Shown here piece after piece: positions 8,347-17,706 of a DNA stretch of 64,000 nucleotides. A program made the translations under genes and the position numbers. This stretch comes from CAYPPG01 sp964412555. GTDB taxonomy: Bacteria; Hinthialibacterota; Hinthialibacteria; Hinthialibacterales; Hinthialibacteraceae. The stretch covers positions 1 through 64,000 of the forward strand of contig CAYPPG010000007.1 of assembly GCA_964412555.1 (NCBI GenBank), given 5' to 3'. Positions within the stretch are counted from its first letter, which is position 1. The number at the start of each line of letters is the position of its first letter. A model generated the notes under the pieces. The model saw nothing but the letters and a program-made list of their open reading frames with translations. It was not told where the DNA came from and searched no databases.

Positions 8347-8576
8347 TTAGACTTCCGACAGTAAACGCTCGCACTATGATTCGTTTTTTACATGATCTTG
8401 GCTTTAAAGAAACCAGATCAAAGGGAAGTCATTTCTTTTTTCGTCATCCGGATGGTAGATTTGTTACTATGGCTGTTCATAAAGGTGAAGATTTAGGTCG
8501 TGGAATAACAAACAAAATCTTACATGACGCTGAAGTCACAAGAAAAGAATTTATTGAATGGTTATACAAAAACTAG
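8343..8576 (+). CDS. hicA: HicA-family mRNA interferase toxin
   Basis: This is a 77-residue double-stranded RNA-binding-like fold toxin. The catalytic histidine lies in the RSKGSHFFFRHPDGR region (family motif GSH), followed by the VHKGEDLGRG segment typical of HicA. It starts four bases inside hicB, so antitoxin is made first. HicA cleaves mRNA when free of HicB. The antitoxin-toxin order is the less common one for this family but is widely seen. The neighbouring importer on the opposite strand ends within the last codons of this gene. Confidence 0.88.
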   Translation: MIRLPTVNARTMIRFLHDLGFKETRSKGSHFFFRHPDGRFVTMAVHKGEDLGRGITNKILHDAEVTRKEFIEWLYKN

Positions 8577-9508
8577 ACTTTCCCTAATGCCTGTGGCTGT
8601 TGAATACGGCTCTTTTTTAACGATAACACGACCAAAGCGAAAACAAACGGTAAAACAAGATACGCCCTTGAAGGAATGATCGGAAAAATCCCTTGCAGCC
8701 TCTCCCCCAATGCCTCCGCACATCCGAATAAAAAACAGATGACTGCAGCGCGCCCCGGTCGCCACCCGCTGCAGATCAGCGCCGCCAAAGCAATAAATCC
8801 CCGGCCGTTCGTCATCCCTTGACTGAATTGGTGGACATCGCAAATCGAGAGTTGAACACCTCCGAGTCCGGCCAACATCCCGCTGATGATAACCGCCGTA
8901 TACCGGTAAAACGACACCCGGATTCCCGCCGCTTTCACAACAGCCGGATCTTCACCGCAAGCTCGCAAACGCAGCCCGAATCGGGTTTGATAAAATACAA
9001 ATACGGTTATGCCAATCACGCAAAACAAGAGAAGATGCACAGGCGATAAAGGAAACAACAAATTAGAGAGAAATGGAATAGTATCCCATCCTGTGATCGC
9101 CGGAATTTTCTCCACTTCGGGAGAATTGCCCCTCGCGTTGAAAATGCGAAACAGCAAAAATCCGGTAATCCCCAACGCAAATAGATTGATCCCCATCCCG
9201 CTTACGATTTGATTCGCTTTGAACTGAATGCATACTACCGCGTGAACCAATCCAAGCAACGCTCCGCAAACAGCCCCTGCCAAGAGTCCGATCCATGGAC
9301 TACCGGTCAATCCTGAGCCTACAACCGCAGCAAAGGCTCCGATCAACATCATCCCTTCCAAACCGATGTTGATCACGCCGGACCGTTCACTATACGCTCC
9401 CCCAAGCGAAGCCCAGAGTAATGGCGCCCCCTTCACGACTCCCGCGTGAATGACAATCGGGAATTCATGAATCAGCAAAACCAAGAAATAAGAAAACCAA
9501 TCATGCAT
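8573..9508 (-). CDS. BMP-type ABC importer permease 2
   Basis: A 311-residue membrane protein of the nucleoside/simple-sugar permease family (NupQ/YufQ-like). Typical features are the early motif GGAYSERSGVINIGLEGMML and about eight to nine membrane segments, with the coupling segment RACGEDPAVVKAAGI facing the ATPase. It begins 8 bases inside the previous permease gene and is the last gene of a four-gene overlapping operon (binding lipoprotein, ATPase, two permeases). The expected role is nucleoside uptake through the inner membrane. Its 3' end overlaps the hicA 3' end by four bases on the opposite strand. Confidence 0.9.
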   Translation of the reverse strand: MHDWFSYFLVLLIHEFPIVIHAGVVKGAPLLWASLGGAYSERSGVINIGLEGMMLIGAFAAVVGSGLTGSPWIGLLAGAVCGALLGLVHAVVCIQFKANQIVSGMGINLFALGITGFLLFRIFNARGNSPEVEKIPAITGWDTIPFLSNLLFPLSPVHLLLFCVIGITVFVFYQTRFGLRLRACGEDPAVVKAAGIRVSFYRYTAVIISGMLAGLGGVQLSICDVHQFSQGMTNGRGFIALAALICSGWRPGRAAVICFLFGCAEALGERLQGIFPIIPSRAYLVLPFVFALVVLSLKKSRIQQPQALGKV

Positions 9509-10511
9509 CGTTTCGGCGCCTCATGAAAATCGCTACACAAATAATAAGAATACCTTCCAACACCAAAACCAATTCTTTCGGGATGTTCATGTCCAATTGC
9601 AAGGCTCTATCGGATGCGCGAAGAGTCGCAATGATAAATGCAGCCGGAATCGTGGCAAGAGGTTCACACAACGCCAAGAACGCCACTGCAATTCCGTCGA
9701 ATCCGTAACTTGCCGTAAATCGGGAATAAAAAGTGTGATTGATTCCCACCGTCTCCAATGCTCCCGCCAAGCCGGCGCAACCGCCACCGATGATCATCGA
9801 CCAAAAGTATATTTTCCCACTCTGTATCCCCGAAAATCGAGCCGCCCGCGGACCGCTTCCCACGGCGCGGATGCTAAAACCAAACCAGGTTCGATATAAA
9901 ACGATGGTTAGAATAATAGGGATCAGCAAAGCAAGAACAATCCCCCATGAGGTCTCCGTTGCACGAGTGGATAGCAAAATCGGCATTTTGGCAGAATCGA
10001 GAATCCAAGCGGTACGGCTGGTTCCCTCCCCTCCACTGAATGTTTCATAAGTCAAATGATTCACCAGTTGAAAAGCAATGAAGTTCAACATAATCGTGCT
10101 GATCACTTCATGAATACCACGGGTATTTTTAAGAATCGCTGCAATCCCCCCCCACACAGCTCCAACAATCACACCAAATAAAATACAGAACACCAAATGA
10201 AAACAACCCAGAAATCCAAGCGGCCATGCGCCGACAATCGCAGCGCAGATTCCCCCCACATACATCTGCCCTTCCCCACCGATATTGAATAAGCCGGCAC
10301 GATACGGGATGACGACAGCCAGACCGGTCAATAGTAACAGCATCATCTTGGTCATCACCAACATAATTCCCGTCGGTGTTCCCCATGCGCTCTGTATGAT
10401 AGTACGATAAACCTGCCAAGGTGAATAGGAATTAATCCATAAGAAAATAGAAAGAAGCCCCAAGGCAACAGCCAATGAACAGAACAAAAAGAGTAATCGT
10501 TTGATGTTCAC
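9501..10511 (-). CDS. BMP-type ABC importer permease 1
   Basis: A 336-residue inner-membrane protein of the NupP/YufP type. The family motif PYRAGLFNIGGEGQMYVGG is present near residue 70 and the ATPase-contact segment RAVGSGPRAARFSGI near residue 225. I choose the GTG at 10511 because GGGAGG precedes it and because the GTGA overlaps the stop codon of the ATPase gene; the frame remains open another 55 codons upstream, but those overlap the ATPase gene in another frame. It works with permease 2 and the ATPase to move the ligand delivered by the lipoprotein at 12040-13113. Confidence 0.9.
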   Translation of the reverse strand: MNIKRLLFLFCSLAVALGLLSIFLWINSYSPWQVYRTIIQSAWGTPTGIMLVMTKMMLLLLTGLAVVIPYRAGLFNIGGEGQMYVGGICAAIVGAWPLGFLGCFHLVFCILFGVIVGAVWGGIAAILKNTRGIHEVISTIMLNFIAFQLVNHLTYETFSGGEGTSRTAWILDSAKMPILLSTRATETSWGIVLALLIPIILTIVLYRTWFGFSIRAVGSGPRAARFSGIQSGKIYFWSMIIGGGCAGLAGALETVGINHTFYSRFTASYGFDGIAVAFLALCEPLATIPAAFIIATLRASDRALQLDMNIPKELVLVLEGILIICVAIFMRRRNDA

Positions 10512-12043
10512 GCGGTGCCTCCCGTCATCGCCTTTCCCAAGCCTTCTGCATCCCACTTGTCGGTAGACCGGATTGCGATAATTCGGCCTTGATGCATCAC
10601 AGCAATTCTTTGGCATAACAGGAATAACTCGGTCAACTCGGAAGAGAACAGAATGACTCCGGCTCCCTCTCGGCATATTTGATGGAGGGTTTCATGGACA
10701 AAACGGGAAGCGCGAATATCCAATCCTCGTGTGGGATTGTGTGCAAGAACGAATTTCGGTTCCGCCATCAATTCGCGTGAGATCAAGACTCGTTGTTGAT
10801 GCCCACCCGATAAACGATTCACCGGAATCCGGGGAGAAGAAGCCTGAATCTGAAATTGTTGGAAACGATCCTGCACGACACTTTCCAGATGTCTTTTATG
10901 CACAAACCCATGCCGCTTCTTTGTGAACGCATGTCGATTCAGCATATAATTCTCAAGGAGGGAATGTGCCGGCAACAATCCTTCTTCCACCCGATCCTGT
11001 GGAATCAACGCGATTCCTTTCCGCCGTCTTTCCTCAGTGCTTAAATTCGTAATGTTTTCCCCTGTAAGTGTTATTGAACCGGAATTCGTTCGTTCCAATC
11101 CCATCAACACATCGAGAAGTTCTTCCTGCCCGTTCCCTGCAACACCGGCTATTCCCAATAATTCACCTTCATGCAAATCCAAAGAAATATCCTTCAATTC
11201 CATTCGATGTTCTGTGAACGAGGCGGATACGGAATCCATCCGAAAAAATGGCTCGCCGATTCCAAATGAGGGAAGCGATTCCTCGCCGATTTCTTCACCG
11301 ATGATGGCTCTACTCAATTCTTCAGCGTTTGTTCTTCGAAGCGGTTTTTGCAAGACGGTTTTCCCCTTGCGCAAAACGGTCACTTCATCGGCTGCCTTTA
11401 AGACTTCGGGCATACGATGCGTGATCAGCAAAACGGCAATCCCTTCCTTTTTCAAAACATTCAGCGTTTCAAGAAATCGTTCCGTCTCATGAGTGACCAA
11501 CGCCGCTGTGGGTTCATCGAAAAGCATAATCCGAGCATTGCGATATAAGATCTTGGCGATTTCCACTTGCTGGCGCATGCCCACCGGTAAGGCGGCCACC
11601 CGTTCATGCAACGGCAGATTCATTCCATATCGCCCCGAGAGTTCATTCAACGACTGATCCGCTTTCTTACGATTTAAACGAATTCCCGAGCATATTTCGC
11701 GGCCTAAAATGATATTATCCAAAACTGTCAATGAAGGGATCAAGGAAAAATGCTGCTGAACAAGTCCGATTCCCAATTCCAAAGCGTCATTCGGATTTCG
11801 AATATCCACTCCTTGATCATCGAGATATATGCTCCCGGAATCGGGTGGATATAAACCGTATAGGATCGACACGAATGTCGATTTCCCCGCCCCGTTTTCC
11901 CCCAATAGCGCGTGAATTTTCCCATAAGAAAGAGACAGCGATACGGAATCATTGGCGAGTACGTGACCGAAACGTTTTACAATGTTTTCGGCCATCAAGG
12001 CTTGATTGGATGAGGGAGTATTGGCTGAGCCGGATTGATTCAT
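10508..12043 (-). CDS. BMP-type ABC importer ATPase (two nucleotide-binding domains)
   Basis: A 511-residue duplicated ATPase, as in RbsA/NupO-type importers. The first domain has Walker A GENGAGKS, Walker B IMLFDEPTAAL and the H-loop ITHRM. The second half begins near residue 270, has GVAGNGQEELLD in place of a canonical Walker A (normal for this family), the signature LSGGHQQR and then HNPTRGLDI. The start ATG overlaps the lipoprotein stop by ATGA. Energy for uptake of the BMP ligand comes from this subunit. Confidence 0.92.
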   Translation of the reverse strand: MNQSGSANTPSSNQALMAENIVKRFGHVLANDSVSLSLSYGKIHALLGENGAGKSTFVSILYGLYPPDSGSIYLDDQGVDIRNPNDALELGIGLVQQHFSLIPSLTVLDNIILGREICSGIRLNRKKADQSLNELSGRYGMNLPLHERVAALPVGMRQQVEIAKILYRNARIMLFDEPTAALVTHETERFLETLNVLKKEGIAVLLITHRMPEVLKAADEVTVLRKGKTVLQKPLRRTNAEELSRAIIGEEIGEESLPSFGIGEPFFRMDSVSASFTEHRMELKDISLDLHEGELLGIAGVAGNGQEELLDVLMGLERTNSGSITLTGENITNLSTEERRRKGIALIPQDRVEEGLLPAHSLLENYMLNRHAFTKKRHGFVHKRHLESVVQDRFQQFQIQASSPRIPVNRLSGGHQQRVLISRELMAEPKFVLAHNPTRGLDIRASRFVHETLHQICREGAGVILFSSELTELFLLCQRIAVMHQGRIIAIRSTDKWDAEGLGKAMTGGTA

Positions 12044-13113
12044 TGAACTTGGAATTCTTCGACCGGAAGTTCAAACGTTTCTTCAGCAGCAAATGTGCTC
12101 GGAACGGCAATCGATCCGCTGATGATCGCTTTTCGTGCCTGATCCAGCACAGTAAACGCTTTGTCCGGAACGAGATGGCGGGTGTGTACCATATCGGTAA
12201 GTTCCACATATCCGTCTTTCAACCCCACGTCGTAAATCCCGGCTTCGAATTTTCCTTCATAAGCGGCAACAATTTGATCGGATACGGCTTTGTCCATCCG
12301 TTTCAAAACGCTGGTTAAAACTTTCCCCGGAGCCAAATCGTCTTGGTTGATATCCACACCGATGGCAAACCGCTGATCGGATGCTTCTTTAACCGCTTCG
12401 ATCACTCCCAATCCGCTCACGCCGGCCAGTTGGAAAAGAACATCCGCTCCTTGGGAAATCAGTGTTTGTGCAATCGATTTCGCTTTTACCGGATCGCTAA
12501 AACTCCCGATTGTCGATTTCAAAATCGTGATATCGACCTCTTGCAAAGCTCCGGCGGTCCGCCCCCCCGCACGATAACCGGCGGCAAAGGCTTCAACAGG
12601 TGGGATGTCCATCCCCGGCATCACCCCGATTATATTGGTTTTCGTGACAAATCCCGCCAGAATACCGGCTAAAAAAGCACCCTCCTGTGACTTGAATTCA
12701 AAACTGGCGATATTGTCACCTTGAATCCGGCCATCAATAAAAATATAAGACGTATCCGGATAATGAGGCGCAACCTGTTCCACCGATTCGGCGATCAAGA
12801 ATCCCAAAGCGACAACCACATCGGCGCGTTCGGATGCCAGGTTCAAATTATCGACATAATCCGTCTGTTCTCGGGATTCGATCGCCCGGATCGAGATTTC
12901 CGCGCCTTGCTCGGCCAAACGCCGTTTTGCGTCTTCGCAGCCCTCCCAACCGGCATCGTTAAATCCTTTATCTCCCCGCCCTCCTACATCCGTAATCAAA
13001 ATCACACTGAATGATTCCTCTGCGGTATCGTTATGAAGAGATTGATTTTCGGAGGAGCAAGAAATCAAAAATAGCAAAACCATAAATCCAGAAATGATTC
13101 TTCCGGTATGCAT
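12040..13113 (-). CDS. BMP-family nucleoside-binding lipoprotein
   Basis: The 357-residue product starts with a lipoprotein signal (hydrophobic run ending FLISC, Cys19). The mature part belongs to the basic membrane protein (BMP/PnrA) family: VILITDVGGRGDKGFNDAGW near the N-terminus, then ADVVVALGF, and later FQLAGVSGLGVIEA and AIGVDINQDD. These proteins bind purine nucleosides in the periplasm and hand them to the ABC permeases. It is the first gene of the four-gene operon; AGGAAGGA precedes the ATG. I see no clear riboswitch in the short leader. Confidence 0.92.
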   Translation of the reverse strand: MHTGRIISGFMVLLFLISCSSENQSLHNDTAEESFSVILITDVGGRGDKGFNDAGWEGCEDAKRRLAEQGAEISIRAIESREQTDYVDNLNLASERADVVVALGFLIAESVEQVAPHYPDTSYIFIDGRIQGDNIASFEFKSQEGAFLAGILAGFVTKTNIIGVMPGMDIPPVEAFAAGYRAGGRTAGALQEVDITILKSTIGSFSDPVKAKSIAQTLISQGADVLFQLAGVSGLGVIEAVKEASDQRFAIGVDINQDDLAPGKVLTSVLKRMDKAVSDQIVAAYEGKFEAGIYDVGLKDGYVELTDMVHTRHLVPDKAFTVLDQARKAIISGSIAVPSTFAAEETFELPVEEFQVQ

Positions 13114-13231
13114 ATGAAATTCCTTCCTGATTCATGAATCGATGATTCCATCGTTTATCGCACTATAAAAATACTCTCATTCTATGAATTGATGAAGGTT
13201 TCAAATCCGGATGATCCTGAGATGAAGCAGA

Positions 13232-14839
13232 TTAAAGCAACATTGCCAGTATTTGTGATAAAACAGTGACAACCACCATGGCAAGAGGATAAATAGAAGC
13301 ATAATTGACCGTCGGTGTGTCGGATTCCACACTACTCGCGACAACACCCAATGCCGGCGTACTTGTCATCCCTCCGCATACAATCCCCAAGGAAGCAAGA
13401 CGTCCGAGTTGAAAAAGATACACACTGGAAACATAAGCAACCACCATAGAGACAATTGTGGTAAATCCTCCCAAAAGAAACATCTTTGGCCCGGCTTCAT
13501 TGAACACTTCCACAAACGATCCCCCCGCCTTCGAACCCGCCGCCGCTAAAAAGAACAACAAACCGATTTCCCGAATCAAATACTTCGCCGCATAGGGAAC
13601 CCGCGTATTGAGTTTCCCAATCCGGCCGAAATGGCCAAACAAAATCGCAACCAACAACGGGCCGCCGGCTAATCCCAACTCGAAGGTATTCCCCCCTGGA
13701 AGTGCAATAGGATAAGCACCGATAAACGCACCGAGGACCAGTCCCGCCGATAAGGCAATCAAATTCGTTTCATGGATTCGTTTCTCCTGTTGCCCCACAA
13801 TCGAAACAAATCGCTCACAATCTTCTTTATCCCCAACAAAGCGAATCAAATCCCCTACTTCCAAAGTCGTTCGGCCAGTAGGAACGATCTCGACTTCATC
13901 CCGCGTCAATCGGGTGAGCACGACACCGAACAATTCTTTCACTTCGAGTTCCTGGAGTGTCCTTCCAACAATCTTTGGAGAAGACACAAACGCATCCCGG
14001 CTGACAATATCCATTGTAATGTCCATGTCGACATTCGTTTCCTTGCCAACCAAATGTTCAAGTTTTTTGAGTTCTTTTTCCGTTCCGGTCGCTCGCACTA
14101 CATCGTCCAATTGCAGAACCGTATCGTCATGGCACATGAAAATGGTATCGCCCCGCATCACCCGCGTCATGTTCGCTTCCGTCATGCTGTGCAGGTCGAT
14201 TTCAATAAGTGGTTTTCCGGTACAATTCGGATTCGTCACCACATACTGCTTGACAAGAAGCTGGGATCCGCCGGTTTTCCCTCCTTTTTGTTCATTCGCA
14301 ATTTCTTCTTTTGTTTTTTGTAATCCCGCGATAAATTGAACAAATATGACGACACCAATGACACCAAACGGATACGCCACCCCGAAACCGACAGAAACAT
14401 TGGGATCTTTCAATACATCCATCGCCGCCGCCAAACCGGGTGTCGAGGTTAATGCACCGGCAAACATTCCGACACTCAGAACCGGCGGCAGTGAAAACAA
14501 CTGATTACTCAACCAAACCGTCACCCCCGCAGACAAAAGAGACAACACCGCAATCGCCAAAAATGAAACGCCATTTTTCCGGATAATTCGAAAGAAACGG
14601 GGACCGACCTGTAATCCGATCGCATAAACGAATAAAATCACCCCCAAATCCGATATTTCATTCGGAATCACGATATCAAAATGACCAAACACGATAGCGA
14701 CAAATAAAACAGCAGAAGATCCGAGAGAAAATCCACCCACACGAATTTTCCCCACGGCCAAACCGATAGAAACGATTAAAAATAAAGCCACGACGGGTTG
14801 CGAAGCCAAATTGGATACCATGGCATTCATCGTATTCAT
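13232..14839 (-). CDS. AspT/YidE-type antiporter with two TrkA-C domains
   Basis: The product (about 535 residues) has an N-terminal block of membrane segments, two regulatory RCK-C/TrkA-C-like domains near the centre (around residues 205-375, for example ITMDIVSRDAFVSS and VGDLIRFVGDKEDCERFV), and a second homologous membrane block. This duplicated arrangement is the AspT/YidE/YbjL putative transporter family, which includes aspartate:alanine exchangers. The substrate here is not known. I set the start at the ATG at 14839 with AAAGG just upstream; a TTG ten codons upstream and an ATG three codons downstream are also possible. The gene is divergent from the phosphatase gene at 15182. Confidence 0.85.
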   Translation of the reverse strand: MNTMNAMVSNLASQPVVALFLIVSIGLAVGKIRVGGFSLGSSAVLFVAIVFGHFDIVIPNEISDLGVILFVYAIGLQVGPRFFRIIRKNGVSFLAIAVLSLLSAGVTVWLSNQLFSLPPVLSVGMFAGALTSTPGLAAAMDVLKDPNVSVGFGVAYPFGVIGVVIFVQFIAGLQKTKEEIANEQKGGKTGGSQLLVKQYVVTNPNCTGKPLIEIDLHSMTEANMTRVMRGDTIFMCHDDTVLQLDDVVRATGTEKELKKLEHLVGKETNVDMDITMDIVSRDAFVSSPKIVGRTLQELEVKELFGVVLTRLTRDEVEIVPTGRTTLEVGDLIRFVGDKEDCERFVSIVGQQEKRIHETNLIALSAGLVLGAFIGAYPIALPGGNTFELGLAGGPLLVAILFGHFGRIGKLNTRVPYAAKYLIREIGLLFFLAAAGSKAGGSFVEVFNEAGPKMFLLGGFTTIVSMVVAYVSSVYLFQLGRLASLGIVCGGMTSTPALGVVASSVESDTPTVNYASIYPLAMVVVTVLSQILAMLL

Positions 14840-15181
14840 AAACCTTTTATTAAAAAAACGGTATAACAACCAATGAAAAGCCGGCGTCAGGAACGGAAAT
14901 CTTACCAGTGCTACTCGTCATTCAGGAGATTTCTCTTCGATGGAAAGTAACGGAATACTTGATGGAAATAGTATATCACTTCCCCTGGATTCCGGTAGGT
15001 TCACTGTATTGAACATCCTTTTTTGCATTGTTTTTTAACATTGTTTCGGCAACTGATAAATGGTGCTTTTTTCTTACGCAAATGATTACTTTGCGCTACA
15101 ATAAACAGGAAGACTAGTTCTTTTTGTTTGATATCAAAAAATAAAAAGGGTCGTGAGTTACGTTCAGGGAATGGGAATGGA
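14840..15181. other. Gene-free divergent region
   Basis: This 342-base gap lies between two divergent genes. On the plus strand TACAAT at 15097 with TTACGC 17 bp upstream is a weak promoter candidate for the phosphatase gene. On the minus strand a TATACT near 14980 lacks a clear -35. I see no repeat, RNA structure or small gene. Confidence 0.4.
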
Positions 15182-16366
15182 ATGAGAATCAAACGAAAAC
15201 ACATCGACTCATCGGAAGTTTTTGAAATCCTAAAGCGTAAAAAGCAAGACTGGCTCTCTTCGTTCGATCGTAAACTGTTAAAAACGTTAGTAGAACATTC
15301 TGTCGTCAGAATATTTGATCCCGAGGAAATTCTCGTCAACCAGGGAAATCCTTCCGATTCCTTATATTTAGTCCTGGACGGCCGCTGTACGTTTTCCGTC
15401 GATGACGAACCGTTGGGATTTCTGGAAACAGGGGATCTCATCGGCGAAATGGGCGTGATCCAAAACACCTCCCGCAGCGCCACCGTGAAAGCCCTCGACA
15501 AGACCACCGCCCTTCATATCCCCGCCGAGACATTCCGCAACATGCTGTTCAGTTCTCCTGTTTCGACGTGGATCATAAATCTCTTGACCGATCGGCTGCG
15601 CAGCACTTCCGGTGAATCCTCCCGGGAAAAAAAGAGCAAATGGGAAATCCTGGAAGACTATAAACAACTTGCCAGAGTTCAACAATCCCTTTTACCCAAA
15701 GAATTACCTTCGGATCCCCGTATTCACATTCAGGCTTTCTATCAACCCTGCATTTACGCCGGCGGTGACTATTACGATGCCATCATGTTGGATGAAGACC
15801 GGCTTTTTCTCATCGTAGCCGATGTAACCGGCCACGGCGCGCAGGCATCCATCTCGATGGCCATCGTCCGATCATTTATCCACCAAACAAACTTAAAAAA
15901 GACCCCACAAACAATCCTGAAGCAACTCAATCAATACCTGATCGAATACGGCCCTTCGCATCATTTCGTTACAGCGCAGGCCGCCGTCATCGATTTACAA
16001 AAAAAGAACATTCAGTTCGCCTATGCCGGTCATCCATTTATTATGCATTTACGGGAGAAAACGTGCCGTCTTCTAGTCGGTCCCCGTTCATACTTTCTCC
16101 GTTTCTCCCCTGATTTTGAGGTGAAAGGTAAAACGATATCGCTCGAATCGGGCGATCGATTGGGATTCTATACCGACGGAGTAATCGATACCTTCGATAC
16201 GGAAGGCAATCGCTGGGACCTCGAAGGACTCCAAGATTTTATGGCGGAAACCCGAAACAAACCACTCGCTTCTTTGCCGAATGAACTCGATTCCGCCTTG
16301 GAGAATTTCCGGGATGGAAGTCCGGTTGAGGATGATGTAACATTTCTTGTCGCTGAAATTGTCTGA
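15182..16366 (+). CDS. cNMP-binding domain fused to PP2C-type (SpoIIE/RsbU) phosphatase
   Basis: This 394-residue protein has a cyclic-nucleotide-binding fold at about residues 25-150, with the phosphate-binding cassette signature IGEMGVIQNTSRSATVKA. A coiled linker ending in QQSLLPKELP follows, then a metal-dependent SpoIIE phosphatase domain. In the phosphatase the aspartates in AGGDYYD, ADVTGHG, FYTDGVID and EDDVTF are all present. Such proteins dephosphorylate anti-sigma antagonists in partner-switching pathways. The cassette Arg and Glu suggest real cAMP or cGMP binding. The start at 15182 follows a GGGA-rich stretch; a TTG 18 codons upstream is possible. No anti-sigma factor gene is next to it. 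Confidence 0.88.
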   Translation: MRIKRKHIDSSEVFEILKRKKQDWLSSFDRKLLKTLVEHSVVRIFDPEEILVNQGNPSDSLYLVLDGRCTFSVDDEPLGFLETGDLIGEMGVIQNTSRSATVKALDKTTALHIPAETFRNMLFSSPVSTWIINLLTDRLRSTSGESSREKKSKWEILEDYKQLARVQQSLLPKELPSDPRIHIQAFYQPCIYAGGDYYDAIMLDEDRLFLIVADVTGHGAQASISMAIVRSFIHQTNLKKTPQTILKQLNQYLIEYGPSHHFVTAQAAVIDLQKKNIQFAYAGHPFIMHLREKTCRLLVGPRSYFLRFSPDFEVKGKTISLESGDRLGFYTDGVIDTFDTEGNRWDLEGLQDFMAETRNKPLASLPNELDSALENFRDGSPVEDDVTFLVAEIV

Positions 16367-16374
16367 TTTCTTGA

Positions 16375-16402
16375 TTGTGGTGCGGACATCCTGTCTGCAC
16401 AA
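16375..16402. repeat. REP-like hairpin, type B
   Basis: TGCGGACA-TCC-TGTCTGCA forms an 8-bp stem (one G-U pair) inside TTGTGG...CACAA. The same hairpin recurs at 27349-27376, where the flanking ~80 bases are also similar, and in doubled form at 59800-59858. Confidence 0.85.
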
Positions 16403-16495
16403 TATAAAGTAACAAAAAGGAATCTATGCTAGATTCATAACGAATAACATACTCTTTGCCATAGCGTCAACACTGTTCATAACGAAAACAGGATT

Positions 16496-17680
16496 ATGAA
16501 ACCGACTCTCTACAGAAATTCATTTCGCCCCTCGCTATTATTGGTCATGATATGTTCGATGTTTCCAGCGGATATCTTGGCTCAACGACAATTGCCTTAT
16601 TCTAATTTTGATACAGTCTTGGGTTTTTATCATCCGGATTTCTTGTCCGGTCAGGCAATTTTAGATCCATCCGTCGTCCGCCGCCTTGGTTCAGTTTCTT
16701 CGGCTTTGCAGGGAGCAGCCGCGAATGAAATCGCCAATCTCTCCATTTCAGCGGCCGGCACTCAATATTTCTTCGGCCGTGACCGGATGTTCTATGTCTC
16801 CGATTCTCTCGGCACCTATTTTATCGAACCTCCTTGGACAAGCGGAGGCGGCAGCGGCTCAATTGGAATCAACACCGCGTACCTCGATTTTCGCACCTTC
16901 CAGGGGCAAGATTTTCAGGATATCTTCGACTTCTATAATGCCGCCGGAATCAAAAGTTGGGACGGCGATTACAGCTTGACCGGCCAACTGACCAGCCTTT
17001 CCATGACGTATGGATTGACAGATAAAATCGACGTGGGCTTCATCCTCCCATTGGTATATCTCGATGGGGAGGGAAACGGTAAATTCACCCAAGTAACCAA
17101 CTTCCCCGAAATCACGAACTTTGATGAATCATCATTTGACCTCGCCGATGTCATCCTGCGCAGCAAATTCGAAATCATGGAAGTCGAAGACTTGAACAAC
17201 CTCTTTTGCTGGACAGTAGGTTTCGATTTGAAATTGAATAACGGCGATCAGGAAAAACTTCTGGGAACCGGAGACCTCGGATATCGCTTCCGTACCGCAA
17301 TCGGGAAACGGTTCGGAAGGTTTTATCCCGTCCTCGAACTAGCCTACAACTTTGCCGGTGTAGATGCGCTTTCGAGAATGACCGTTTTGGATCCCGCCGG
17401 TGGATATACTTCATTTCCAACCGGAATTGAAGACGACGATTTCAACGCATTCGAAATCCGCTGCGGTGTCCCGTTTTCAGTCATCGAAGAAAAATGGACA
17501 GTCAGTCTGGAATGGATGCACTCCAATTCCGATTTTGCCGTAACAAACGATATCGGTCTCTCCACCCGTATTCGATTGAACGACTATTTCTTCGTTCAAG
17601 GCGGTGTCAGGATCCCCGTTGATGATGACGGCCTACGAACCGATTTCATCCCCACAATCGGCTGCGAATATCGATTTTAA
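16496..17680 (+). CDS. Exported beta-barrel protein, MetA-pathway-like
   Basis: The 394-residue product has a signal peptide ending near ILAQRQ. Its body is rich in alternating aromatic strands, with YGLTDKIDVGFILPLVY, GDLGYRFRTAIGKRF and YPVLELAYNFAG, and it ends in a terminal phenylalanine strand (IGCEYRF), the usual outer-membrane barrel signature. These strands recall the family annotated as MetA-pathway of phenol degradation. It probably sits in the outer membrane. It lies 26 bases upstream of the propeller-caspase gene in the same direction, so the two may be co-transcribed. No enzymatic role is suggested. Confidence 0.75.
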   Translation: MKPTLYRNSFRPSLLLVMICSMFPADILAQRQLPYSNFDTVLGFYHPDFLSGQAILDPSVVRRLGSVSSALQGAAANEIANLSISAAGTQYFFGRDRMFYVSDSLGTYFIEPPWTSGGGSGSIGINTAYLDFRTFQGQDFQDIFDFYNAAGIKSWDGDYSLTGQLTSLSMTYGLTDKIDVGFILPLVYLDGEGNGKFTQVTNFPEITNFDESSFDLADVILRSKFEIMEVEDLNNLFCWTVGFDLKLNNGDQEKLLGTGDLGYRFRTAIGKRFGRFYPVLELAYNFAGVDALSRMTVLDPAGGYTSFPTGIEDDDFNAFEIRCGVPFSVIEEKWTVSLEWMHSNSDFAVTNDIGLSTRIRLNDYFFVQGGVRIPVDDDGLRTDFIPTIGCEYRF

Positions 17681-17706
17681 AGGATTCAATAAGAGGATTC
17701 AGTACA

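Noticed and set aside
13772..14323. Plus-strand frame of 183 codons within the antiporter gene
   Set aside because: It is antisense to the TrkA-C domains and has no ribosome site or family match.
15182..16366. Simple Crp-type transcription factor
   Set aside because: The cNMP domain is followed by a complete PP2C/SpoIIE phosphatase and no helix-turn-helix.
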